From Rhizobium sp. SSA_523 (GTDB taxonomy: Bacteria; Pseudomonadota; Alphaproteobacteria; Rhizobiales; Rhizobiaceae): a stretch of 64,000 bases of DNA. Positions 18,298-25,897 of the stretch are shown here, one piece after another. Numbering within the stretch: the stretch's first letter is position 1; the number at the start of each line of letters is the position of its first letter. The translations under genes and the position numbers were made by a program. The notes below the pieces were generated by a model. That model worked only from the letters and a program-made list of their open reading frames with translations. It was not told the origin of the DNA and did no database searches. The stretch is from assembly GCF_030435705.1 (NCBI RefSeq), contig NZ_CP129382.1:620001-684000 (forward strand), written 5' to 3'.

Positions 18298-19610
18298 GCA
18301 ACGATCTCTTCGCGCCCCGCATTCCGGAAGCGGTTGCCAATCGGCGGCCGCTGGCCGATCGCCTGCGCCCGACCGCGCTGGGCGAGGTGACGGGCCAGCC
18401 GCATCTGACCGGCGAGGATGGTGTCCTGCGGCGCATGATCGCGTCCGGCTCTTTGGGCTCGATGATCTTCTGGGGGCCTCCGGGCACCGGCAAGACGACG
18501 GTGGCGCGCCTTCTTTCCGGCGAGGCGGGGCTGGCATTCGAGCAGATCTCGGCCATTTTTTCCGGCGTCGCCGATCTGAAGAAGGTTTTCGAGACGGCCC
18601 GGATGCGCCGGCTGGACGGTCGCCAGACTCTGCTGTTCGTTGACGAGATCCATCGCTTCAACCGCGCCCAGCAGGACAGTTTCCTGCCGGTGATGGAGGA
18701 TGGGACGGTTATCCTGATCGGCGCGACGACCGAAAATCCGAGTTTCGAGCTGAATGCGGCTCTGTTGTCCCGCGCGCGCGTGCTGACCTTCCGCGCCCAT
18801 GACGAGGAGAGCCTGAGCGAACTGCTTGCCCGGGCCGAGCAGGTGGAGGAGAAACTGCTGCCCCTGACGCCGGAGGCGCGCGCCACGCTTCTGCGCATGG
18901 CCGATGGCGATGGACGGGCGGTGCTGACGCTTGCGGAAGAGGTCTGGCGCGCCGCGCGTCCGGAGGAAAGCTTCGATGTCGAGGGCCTGACCCGCATCGT
19001 CCAGCGCCGCGCGCCGGTCTATGACAAGGCGCAGGACGGCCACTATAATCTCATCTCCGCCCTGCACAAATCGGTGCGCGGCTCCGATCCCGATGCGGCC
19101 CTCTATTATCTCGCCCGTATGTTCGATGCCGGAGAAGACCCGCTTTATATCGGGCGCCGTCTGGTGCGCATGGCGGTGGAGGATATCGGGCTTGCCGATC
19201 CGCAGGCGCTGATGGTCTGCAATGCCGCCAAGGATGCCTATGATTATCTGGGCTCGCCCGAGGGGGAACTGGCGCTTGCGCAGGCCTGCGTCTACCTCGC
19301 AACGGCCCCGAAATCCAATGCGGTCTACACGGCCTTCAAATCCGCCATGCGGCTTGCCAAGGAGCATGGCTCCCTGGTGCCGCCGAAGCATATCCTGAAT
19401 GCGCCGACCAAGCTGATGAAAGGCGAGGGCTATGGCGACGGCTATCTCTATGACCATGATCAGCCCGACGCCTTTTCAGGCCAGGATTACTTTCCCGAAA
19501 AGCTTGGCCGGCAGACGCTGTATGATCCGCCGGAGCGCGGCTTCGAACGGGAAATCCGCAAGCGTCTCGAATGGTGGGCCAGGCTGCGCCGCGAAAGAAG
19601 CGCGCCCTGA
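18294..19610 (+). CDS. rarA: Replication-associated recombination protein RarA (MgsA)
   Basis: Clamp-loader-like AAA+ ATPase acting at stalled replication forks. The 438 residues contain Walker A WGPPGTGKTTVARLL (residues about 61-75), Walker B LLFVDEIHRFNRAQQD, and the sensor-1 region IGATTENPSFELNAALLSRARVL. The C-terminal part has the family block AVEDIGLADPQALMVCNAAKDAYDYLGSPEGELALAQA and KSNAVYTAFKSA. It begins within the protease stop codon (ATGA). Confidence 0.96.
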   Translation: MSNDLFAPRIPEAVANRRPLADRLRPTALGEVTGQPHLTGEDGVLRRMIASGSLGSMIFWGPPGTGKTTVARLLSGEAGLAFEQISAIFSGVADLKKVFETARMRRLDGRQTLLFVDEIHRFNRAQQDSFLPVMEDGTVILIGATTENPSFELNAALLSRARVLTFRAHDEESLSELLARAEQVEEKLLPLTPEARATLLRMADGDGRAVLTLAEEVWRAARPEESFDVEGLTRIVQRRAPVYDKAQDGHYNLISALHKSVRGSDPDAALYYLARMFDAGEDPLYIGRRLVRMAVEDIGLADPQALMVCNAAKDAYDYLGSPEGELALAQACVYLATAPKSNAVYTAFKSAMRLAKEHGSLVPPKHILNAPTKLMKGEGYGDGYLYDHDQPDAFSGQDYFPEKLGRQTLYDPPERGFEREIRKRLEWWARLRRERSAP

Positions 19611-19633
19611 CCATCCATCAGGCCGGCATGCGG

Positions 19634-19939
19634 TCAGGAGGCGGCTTGCTGGCGGGCCGGCGCGGCGATCATCTTGACGGAGGAGTCCGCCAGGCCGTGA
19701 TGGCCTTCGGCATCGACGATCAGGTGCCAGTGACCGCTTTCCGGGATGACGAACCTGACCGGCGATTTCTTGGCCACGCCTCCCAGGCATTTGAAATCGA
19801 GCTTCTCGGTAAAACGCTGGAAATTGGCAGGCGTCAGCAAACGGACATTGTTGACGGCCGACAGCGTCACCTCCACCGTGGTTCCGGCGCGCAACTGCTT
19901 GAGATCGTAATGGGTGAAGCGGAAAGGTTGAGGAGCCAT
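19634..19939 (-). CDS. DUF1883 domain protein
   Basis: The 101-residue protein MAPQPFRFTHYDLKQLRAGTTVEV... follows the DUF1883 pattern over its full length: FTHYDL at the start, VRLLTPANFQRFT in the middle, and SPVRFVIPESGHWHLIVDAEG near the end. The domain occurs alone in rhizobia and next to TIR or other domains elsewhere; function unknown. No signal peptide, so cytoplasmic. It is convergent with rarA across 23 bases. Confidence 0.85.
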   Translation of the reverse strand: MAPQPFRFTHYDLKQLRAGTTVEVTLSAVNNVRLLTPANFQRFTEKLDFKCLGGVAKKSPVRFVIPESGHWHLIVDAEGHHGLADSSVKMIAAPARQQAAS

Positions 19940-20241
19940 AGAAACCTCCGATGAATGGCCGTTCAGACGATAGGCGAGGGCGCTGCACCGCCGCTGCCTT
20001 GCGCGATACCGATCCTGCCCACCGGCTCGATCGCCGGCGGCTGCAGGTGTGTTCGTGGCATGAGAGCGGGATGGCGAAGCATGGGAGCGGGCTTCGCTGC
20101 AAATCCTGCTCTCTCCCTTTGTCGTTTTATTCCTGATTCAGAGGCTCGACGGCGCAGGTCTGACATCATCATGATCGGACCCCGGCACATGTCGTCATCT
20201 GGGTGATACCCCAAATTAGACTTCGGAAGTTAAGGAAGGGT

Positions 20242-20266
20242 GGAACCAAAGCGGCATGTCTCCGTT
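20242..20266 (+). promoter_or_regulatory. EcfG-type (general stress response) promoter
   Basis: GGAAC and CGTT are separated by exactly 16 bases, matching the alphaproteobacterial EcfG/RpoE2 consensus. Transcription would start near 20273, just before a segment with hairpins and a terminator rather than a good reading frame. Confidence 0.75.
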
Positions 20267-20272
20267 GATTGA

Positions 20273-20402
20273 CCAGCAACGGTGATCGGCCGATGCAAAG
20301 AATATGGACCAGGTTCCCCTGCCAACGGTCCGACAACGACAAGAATGACCTCCCGTCTTGACCCCCGCCGCGTCTCCCCTGCGCGAGCGGGGGCTTTCTT
20401 TT
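20273..20402 (+). ncRNA. Candidate stress-induced small RNA, about 130 nt
   Basis: Bounded by an EcfG-type promoter on the left and a strong terminator on the right. A first hairpin has stem GGACC/GGTCC (20306-20310 and 20327-20331) and exposes a C-rich loop (ggTTCCCCTgcc). The linker contains CCTCCCG, and the terminator loop contains TCTCCCCT. Such C-rich single-stranded motifs are typical of small RNAs that pair with GGAG ribosome-binding sites. The layout recalls the sigma-T-dependent GsrN RNA of Caulobacter, but homology is not shown. A 22-codon frame (ATG at 20293) inside has no convincing ribosome-binding site. Confidence 0.6.
20362..20402 (+). terminator. Rho-independent terminator of the candidate small RNA
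   Basis: CCCCCGC-CGCG pairs with CGCG-a-GCGGGGG (one bulge), loop C-rich, followed by CTTTCTTTT. It ends any transcript from the EcfG promoter 87 bases before the cytochrome c start. Confidence 0.8.
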
Positions 20403-20488
20403 GCGACAAGTCCGCTGGGCGGAACAGTGGCAAAGCGCGCCACAGGAATTGCTGGCTTGCCGGGCACGTTCCGCTTAGCATTGCGGGC

Positions 20489-20881
20489 ATGCCTCACCAG
20501 CCTTCTCCGCTTATCCTGCCCGGCCTCCTGCTGCTCATTCTGGCTATGCCGCTGCGCGCGATTGCAGGCGATGCCGGCAAGGGGGAGGCGAGCTTCAAGA
20601 GCGCCTGCGCCTCCTGTCACGCAATTGTGGACGAAGCCAATATCTTCGGTCCGCATCTGAAAGGCGTGGTGGGCCGCAGGGCGGCAAGCATTGCCGGCTA
20701 TGCCTATTCGGATGCGATGCGCAGGGCCGGAGAGCAGGGCCTGGTCTGGGACGAGGCGGCGCTTTCGGCCTTTCTCTCCAGCCCGCAGAAACAGGTGCCG
20801 GGCACCAAGATGCGGTTCTTCGGCTTCTGGTTCCAGTCCTCCATTGACGATGTCATCGCCTACCTTAAGCGTAATCCCTAG
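20489..20881 (+). CDS. Small class I cytochrome c
   Basis: Periplasmic electron carrier of 130 residues. The start at 20489 (MPHQPSPLILPGLLLLILAM) begins a signal peptide ending near AIAG; upstream in-frame sequence is the candidate small RNA. The heme site is CASCH (residues about 43-47), followed by IFGPHLKGVVGRRA and the axial methionine in GTKMRFFGFW. It resembles the cytochrome c2/c550 type. It stands alone, downstream of a terminator. Confidence 0.88.
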   Translation: MPHQPSPLILPGLLLLILAMPLRAIAGDAGKGEASFKSACASCHAIVDEANIFGPHLKGVVGRRAASIAGYAYSDAMRRAGEQGLVWDEAALSAFLSSPQKQVPGTKMRFFGFWFQSSIDDVIAYLKRNP

Positions 20882-21124
20882 ACGTAGCGTCATGCTGTGC
20901 GATCGCTCTGCTCACGCCGGCGTGATCACTGTTTTTGCAGGAAGCTGGGGGGCGGCGCGCGCAGTTAAGGAAGTGTTTATGGATTCGTGAAAATGAATAG
21001 CGTCAGGCACGGGACGACGCCTGCGGTGAAGGGGCCAAGTGGGCCGCCGGTCGTCAGCCCTGGGAAAAGCCCGATGTTTCGCCTGCGCATCCGCCGCATG
21101 CAGGCTGTGTATGGAGTTAGTACA

Positions 21125-21766
21125 ATGATCAAACAACCGCTTGCCCTGGCAATCTTTGCCACTGTCATGTCTTCTGCAACTTTCGGCGGTTCGGCCCTGG
21201 CGGCCGATCTCACCTCTTACGAGCCGGCGCCGAGCTATAACGAGCCCGTCAGCTCCGGCAGCAACTGGACCGGCGCCTATGTCGGTGCCCATGGCGGCGT
21301 CGCATCCCGCAAGTTCAACCTCTTTTCCGGCGGCAATGGTGGCGTGGTCGGCGTTCACGGCGGCTACAATGCCGATATCGGCGGCATGGTGATCGGCGGC
21401 GAAGGCGAAGTCAGCTATCTCGGCGATACCAAGGTCAAGGTGGATGGCGGCTCCCTGAAGGAACGCCACCGTCTGGCCGTCAAGGGCAAGGCCGGCGTTC
21501 CCCTGGATCAGACGCTGGTCTACGGCACCGGTGGCTTTGCCATGACGAATATGCGCGACAACGGCCGCGTAACCGGACCGGACGGCTGGAAGGCTGGCTA
21601 CATTGTCGGTGCCGGCATGGAGCAGAAGCTGAACGACAAGATCTCCGCCAGCGTCGAATATAACTATACGAGCACGCCGAATGTGCGCAGCTCGGTGGCC
21701 GGCGTGACATCCGAGAAGGATGTGCACGATCATTCGGTCCGCCTCGGCCTGAACTACAAGTTCTAA
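21125..21766 (+). CDS. Outer-membrane beta-barrel protein (Omp25/RopB-like)
   Basis: The 213-residue precursor has a signal peptide (MIKQPLALAIFATVMSSATF...ALAA) followed by ADLTSYEPAPSYNEPV and an eight-strand barrel (WTGAYVGAHGGVASRKF, GGYNADIGGMVIGGEGEVSYLGD, ..., SVRLGLNYKF). The C-terminal phenylalanine is typical of outer-membrane proteins. Similar proteins are abundant in rhizobia and brucellae. The start at 21125 is chosen for the signal peptide. A strong terminator follows. Confidence 0.88.
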   Translation: MIKQPLALAIFATVMSSATFGGSALAADLTSYEPAPSYNEPVSSGSNWTGAYVGAHGGVASRKFNLFSGGNGGVVGVHGGYNADIGGMVIGGEGEVSYLGDTKVKVDGGSLKERHRLAVKGKAGVPLDQTLVYGTGGFAMTNMRDNGRVTGPDGWKAGYIVGAGMEQKLNDKISASVEYNYTSTPNVRSSVAGVTSEKDVHDHSVRLGLNYKF

Positions 21767-21875
21767 GGCGTGCGGCAGGAGCCCGTGCCGCGTTTGCGCC
21801 ATCGGGAAGGCCTCGCCGAAACGCGTTCCAGCCGTGCCTGCAAAGCCAGGCGCCAGGCGACAGGTCCAACCCCTA

Positions 21876-21910
21876 CGGCTCCCCCGAACGATCCCGGGGG
21901 AGCCGTTTTT
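21876..21910 (+). terminator. Rho-independent terminator after the outer-membrane protein
   Basis: CGGCTCCCCCG pairs perfectly with CGGGGGAGCCG across an 8-base loop and is followed by TTTTT. Nothing else was recognised in the 303 bases between the stop at 21766 and ftsZ. Confidence 0.9.
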
Positions 21911-22069
21911 GATGGCAAAGAGCGGCAGGCGCCTCAATTTCGCCATCGACCGCTGGTGGCTGCCGGCTTCGCCTCGGCCCCGCCATGTTGCGTATGTTAG
22001 TCTTCTGCGCGATTCGCAAACCCTCGGACGGGTTGAAGGGCATCGCGATTTCGATCGAAGGAGAGTGGA

Positions 22070-23041
22070 ATGATCGACGCCAAGAGCGGTATTTCTGCAT
22101 TGCGGCCGCACATTACCGTCATCGGCGTCGGTGGCGGCGGCGGCAATGCCATCAACAACATGATCGCCGAGGAATTGGCGGGTGTTGAATTCATCGCCGC
22201 CAATACCGATGCGCAGGTCCTGGCAACCTCGCGCGCCGAGCGCCGAATTCAGCTGGGGGCGCATGTCACGGCGGGCCTCGGCGCCGGCTCGCATCCGGAT
22301 GTGGGCCATGCCGCGGCGGAAGAATCGATCGATGAGATCATGAACGAGCTTGCCGGCTCGCATATGTGCTTCGTCACGGCCGGCATGGGCGGCGGCACCG
22401 GCACCGGCGCCGCGCCGGTCATAGCGCGTGCGGCCCGCTCGGCCGGTATCCTCACCGTCGGCGTCGTGACCAAGCCCTTTTCCTTCGAGGGCAACCGGCG
22501 CATGCGCATGGCAGAGGCCGGCATTGAAGCATTGCGTGAAGCGGCCGATACCGTGATCGTCATTCCGAACCAGAACCTGTTTCGCATTGCCGATGCCAAG
22601 ACGACCTTCTCCGACGCCTTCATGACGGCCGACCGCGTCTTGTTTGCCGGCGTCGGCTGCATCACCGATCTCATCGTCAAGGAAGGCCTCATCAATCTGG
22701 ATTTCGCCGATGTGAAATCCGTCATGCGCGGCATGGGTCGTGCCATGATGGGCACCGGCGAGGCCGAAGGCCAGAACCGCGCCATGCGCGCCGCCGAAGC
22801 GGCGATCGCCAATCCGCTGCTCGACGATATCTCGGTGCATGGCGCCCGCGGTGTGCTGATCTCGATTTCCGGCGGTTCCGACATGACGCTCTTCGAAGTG
22901 GATGAAGCCGCCAGCCGCATCCGCGACGAGGTGCAGGATGAGGCCGACATCGTCGTCGGTGCCATCTTCGACCGCAATCTCGACGGCCGCTTCCGCGTCT
23001 CTGTCGTGGCAACCGGTCTCGAAGGACGTCACGCGGCGTAA
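22070..23041 (+). CDS. Short FtsZ paralogue without C-terminal tail
   Basis: Tubulin-like GTPase of 323 residues. The nucleotide-binding G1 [17 protein letters not shown], the tubulin signature [15 protein letters not shown] and the T7 loop region [14 protein letters not shown] are intact. It ends right after the globular domain ([18 protein letters not shown]); the long linker and the peptide that binds FtsA and ZipA are missing. It therefore matches the shorter second FtsZ of rhizobia, not the essential one encoded with ftsQA. An AAGGAGAG site precedes the ATG. Its last 56 bases recur at 24318-24373. Confidence 0.93.
   Translation: MIDAKSGISALRPHITVIGVGGGGGNAINNMIAEELAGVEFIAANTDAQVLATSRAERRIQLGAHVTAGLGAGSHPDVGHAAAEESIDEIMNELAGSHMCFVTAGMGGGTGTGAAPVIARAARSAGILTVGVVTKPFSFEGNRRMRMAEAGIEALREAADTVIVIPNQNLFRIADAKTTFSDAFMTADRVLFAGVGCITDLIVKEGLINLDFADVKSVMRGMGRAMMGTGEAEGQNRAMRAAEAAIANPLLDDISVHGARGVLISISGGSDMTLFEVDEAASRIRDEVQDEADIVVGAIFDRNLDGRFRVSVVATGLEGRHAA
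22986..23041 (+). repeat. 3' end of the ftsZ paralogue, copy 1 of a 56-base direct repeat
   Basis: These bases, from the RFRVSVV codons to the TAA stop, are identical to 24318-24373. The two copies flank the phosphoesterase gene. After the repeat the flanks show only weak similarity. Confidence 0.97.
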
Positions 23042-23156
23042 GCCTTCCGGCAGATGTGCGGCCGGTAAGAAGGTGGCTGCAGGAGAAGCATGCCCTTCAC
23101 GATCCTGTCATTGCGAGAACCTAGCTTTCCGGGAGCATTTGAACCCGGAGAGTATT

Positions 23157-24185
23157 ATGAAGATTACCCGTTCCGAATTTTTAAGCGGTCTATTTGCGAG
23201 CGCCGTGGCGCTGCCCTCCGCCGCTCTGGCTGAGGACGCTGCGGCTTATGGCGATGAGTTCAGAAGCGAAGTTCCCACCGGCGCCTTTCCCTGGACCATG
23301 GCGCCCGACCTGACCGACCGACCCCTCGGCTTCACCATTGTGGGGGACAATACGGCCTTCGGTCGTCCCGGCGTCTTCGATCGCGCCATGGTGCAGGTGA
23401 GCTGGCTGAAGCCGGATTTTGTCTTGTCCGTTGGGGATATCATTGAAGGATATCATGAGGATCAGGCCGTCATCGATGCGCAGTGGAACGAGGCCGAACG
23501 GTCGATCGCCAAGCTTGGCTGCCCCTTCTTCTGCTGCTGTGGCAATCACGATGTGAACAATGAGGCGACGGCGCGCGCCTGGCGGGATCGGCGCGGACCG
23601 ACCTATTACAGCTTTACCTACAAGAAGGCGCTGTTTCTCGTTCTCAATACGGAAGATCCGTTTATCCGGATCCCGGACAAGACCATCGCGCCCTATTACG
23701 ACATGGTCGATCTGATGAAGAAGGACCCGCAAAAGGCGATGCGGGACATGGCTGGCTTCATCGCTTTGCCGGAAATCGCGGCGGCGAAGGATTCGGGCAA
23801 TGTCGTCAATATCAGCGACCGCCAGGTCGCCTGGGTGGACGAGACCCTGAAGCGGCACCCCGATCCGGCCTGGACCTTCGTGGTTCTCCACAAGCCGGCC
23901 TGGAAGACGAAGGACAAGCAGTTTGCCCGGATCCAGTCCATGCTTGCCGGCAAGAAGCATACGGTGATCGCGGGCCATCCGCATTACTTCACGCATGAGA
24001 TCATTGACGGCCATGACTATATCAACATGGCCACCTGCGGCGGTATCCGGCAGCGCCCGGGGCCAGGCAATATCGACCATGTCATCAATGTCACCATGAC
24101 CGCGAACGGCCCCTCTTACGTGAACCTGCGCCTCAATGGCCTGCTGGATCTGGATGGTGAAAGTGGTCAGACGCTCGCCTATTGA
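23157..24185 (+). CDS. Secreted calcineurin-like metallophosphoesterase
   Basis: The 342-residue protein starts MKITRSEFLSGLFASAVALPSAALAED, an exported-protein signal; the start at 23157 has a GGAGAG site. Metallophosphoesterase motifs: FTIVGDN, LSVGDIIEG (GDxxE-type), CCCGNHDVNN (GNHD) and VIAGHPHYFTHEI (GHxH). The substrate is unknown. It lies directly behind the short ftsZ and is followed by a second copy of the ftsZ 3' end, which suggests the gene arrived by duplication or insertion. Confidence 0.88.
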   Translation: MKITRSEFLSGLFASAVALPSAALAEDAAAYGDEFRSEVPTGAFPWTMAPDLTDRPLGFTIVGDNTAFGRPGVFDRAMVQVSWLKPDFVLSVGDIIEGYHEDQAVIDAQWNEAERSIAKLGCPFFCCCGNHDVNNEATARAWRDRRGPTYYSFTYKKALFLVLNTEDPFIRIPDKTIAPYYDMVDLMKKDPQKAMRDMAGFIALPEIAAAKDSGNVVNISDRQVAWVDETLKRHPDPAWTFVVLHKPAWKTKDKQFARIQSMLAGKKHTVIAGHPHYFTHEIIDGHDYINMATCGGIRQRPGPGNIDHVINVTMTANGPSYVNLRLNGLLDLDGESGQTLAY

Positions 24186-24290
24186 GAGCCATAGGCAAAG
24201 CGCTTGCGGCCGCATTTGGCGGCCGCGCTGGACAGTCGCACCGCACGTCTTCCGACTGCCCTGAGGCGGACCGGGCGGGCGAGGCGGGGC

Positions 24291-24313
24291 TGGACTGGAC
24301 TGGACTGGACTGG
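24291..24313 (+). repeat. TGGAC pentanucleotide tandem repeat
   Basis: Four perfect TGGAC units plus TGG, ending 4 bases before the second ftsZ 3' copy. It marks the junction of the duplicated segment and may be a replication-slippage product. Confidence 0.9.
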
Positions 24314-24317
24314 TTAA

Positions 24318-24373
24318 GCCGCTTCCGCGTCTCTGTCGTGGCAACCGGTCTCGAAGGACGTCACGCGGCGTAA
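24318..24373 (+). pseudogene. Displaced second copy of the ftsZ paralogue 3' end
   Basis: Identical over 56 bases to 22986-23041, including the TAA. It encodes only the last 18 residues in a short frame without its own start. It probably does nothing by itself and is a scar of the event that placed the phosphoesterase gene here. Confidence 0.9.
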
Positions 24374-24420
24374 TCGCTGTCGGTGGTGTGCGGCACCGGA
24401 TGCCGTGCATCCCCATTCTT

Positions 24421-24914
24421 CCTGTCTCGCCGGAGAAATCCCCGTTGCCTCCGTTCCCGTGCGCGCTGACGCCGTCGGATCAGCGCACAGCGTCCATGCC
24501 TGCTCTCTTCACAAAAAGATGCGCATCCACGGAAACTAACCGTCATTTCTTGCAGTGGATGCCCCGGTCGGGCTGACCTATCGTCTTTGCGGGATCGAGT
24601 GAACGGCTTGGTCCCGGGCTCGTAACCCCTCTCATGACGACTGATGTCCGCGATACGAGACATCCTCCTAGCTATGCTTGTTGTGGCTGGGAGATCACCT
24701 GTGCCAAATGGGTTCTCCAACCATCTATGGCTGGGGAGGCCCCGACGTATGTCCAAGGTGCGCACACCTAAAGGTCGGGGCGGTCGTTCATGAGCGATTT
24801 ACGAACTCCCCGGTCGCCAGGGGCGCTTGCGCCTCCTGGTGCGCCGTCCTCCGTTCAGCTTGAACCCTGGGGCAAGACGGCATGCAGCATGCAGGGTTAC
24901 GATTTCCGGCAGAT
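24421..24914 (+). repeat. Structured non-coding repeat, copy 1
   Basis: About 490 bases, nearly identical to 24922-25413 apart from a variable core (24629-24681). Several hairpins are visible: GATGTC/GACATC in the core (24643-24664), CCCCGAC/GTCGGGG enclosing GGTG/CACC, and CCAGGGGCG/CGCC-t-CCTGG near the end. It has no convincing reading frame; the small ones differ between copies. The right end carries an ATG at 24889 that begins like the small membrane-protein gene at 25383 but stops after nine codons. Confidence 0.9.
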
Positions 24915-24921
24915 CTAACGT

Positions 24922-25413
24922 CCTGTCTCGCCGGAGAAATACCCGTTGCCTCCATTCCCGTGCGCGCTGACGCCGTCGGATCAGCGCACAGCGTCCATGC
25001 CTGCTCTCTTCACAAAAAGATGCGCATCCACGGAAACTAACCGTCATTTCTTGCAGTGGATGCCCCGACCGGGCTGACCTATCGTCTTTGCGGGATCGAG
25101 TGAACGGCTTGGTCCCGGGGCTCGTAACCCCTTCAATATCGGCTGGTGCCCGCGGCACCCTCTCGGCCATTTCAGTTGTGGCTGGGAGATCACCTGTGCC
25201 AAATAGGTTCTCCAACCATCTATGGCTGGGGAGGCCCCGACGTATGTCCAAGGTGCGCGCACCTAAAGGTCGGGGCGGTCGTATGTTGACGATTTACGAA
25301 CTCCCCGGTCGCCAGGGGCGCTTGCGCCTCCTGGTGCGCCGTCCTCCGTTCAGCTTGAACCTGGGGCAAGACGGCAGGCGGCATGCAGGATTATAATTTC
25401 TGGGCGGATCTCC
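24922..25413 (+). repeat. Structured non-coding repeat, copy 2
   Basis: Starts 501 bases after copy 1. The first 200 and the 3' 200 bases match with few changes, while the middle (about 25131-25175) differs. There the hairpin is GGTGCC-cgc-GGCACC (25145-25159): both arms changed in a way that keeps all six pairs relative to copy 1. Its right end runs into the first codons of the gene at 25383, so it could be that gene's leader. Confidence 0.9.
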
Positions 25414-25730
25414 TCGCCACCTTTCGGGCTTCGCCGGATGCCATCAAGGCCTTGTGGCTCGTCGTGCCGCCGGCATTCGTGCTGGGCGTGATCGGACTTG
25501 CCATGCGGGGCGGGCGGGATCGCCGAAAGGGCCAGGCCGGCCCCCCTGCCGCTATGGCCGCGCCCTATGTCCCGCGCCACCGCAAAGACAGGCTTGTCGA
25601 GGCCGAGGCATTCGTGACGCCGTTGAGCGTGGATGCCGGGTGCAAAGCTTTGACCGCGGAGCGGAGGCAGGACCTGCCCCGTCTGCCCGGTCCCGTCACG
25701 CCATCGCAAGATCCTTCACCGCAACCATGA
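25383..25730 (+). CDS. Small single-pass membrane protein, unknown
   Basis: The 115-residue frame begins MQDYNFWADLLATFRASPDAIKALW and has one hydrophobic span (about residues 25-42, LVVPPAFVLGVIGLAM), followed by a basic, proline-rich tail. The first ten codons lie inside the structured repeat. No recognised domain. No strong ribosome-binding site is visible (GGCGGC at a short distance), so translation is uncertain. The repeat copy upstream carries a broken version of its start. Confidence 0.5.
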   Translation: MQDYNFWADLLATFRASPDAIKALWLVVPPAFVLGVIGLAMRGGRDRRKGQAGPPAAMAAPYVPRHRKDRLVEAEAFVTPLSVDAGCKALTAERRQDLPRLPGPVTPSQDPSPQP

Positions 25731-25897
25731 GGCAGGCGCCCGGCGTTGCCGAACACCATTCGATGAGGCTGTCGACCGGCAGGCGACGGCTCGGTGCCCG
25801 ATGCAATCCTGCGGCTAGCCGGTTCCCTTTCGGGAAGTTCGGCCTAGATCGTATGTCTGGGACGGGACGGTCCGTCGCGATGAAGTTGGGAACCTGA

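Noticed and set aside
23042..24373. Integrative element with its own integrase
   Set aside because: The segment holds only the phosphoesterase gene; no recombinase gene seen.
24421..25413. Group II intron or complete insertion sequence as explanation for the duplicated element
   Set aside because: No transposase or reverse transcriptase, no terminal inverted repeats or clear target duplication. A bridge-RNA-like end of an IS110-type element remains possible but unproven.
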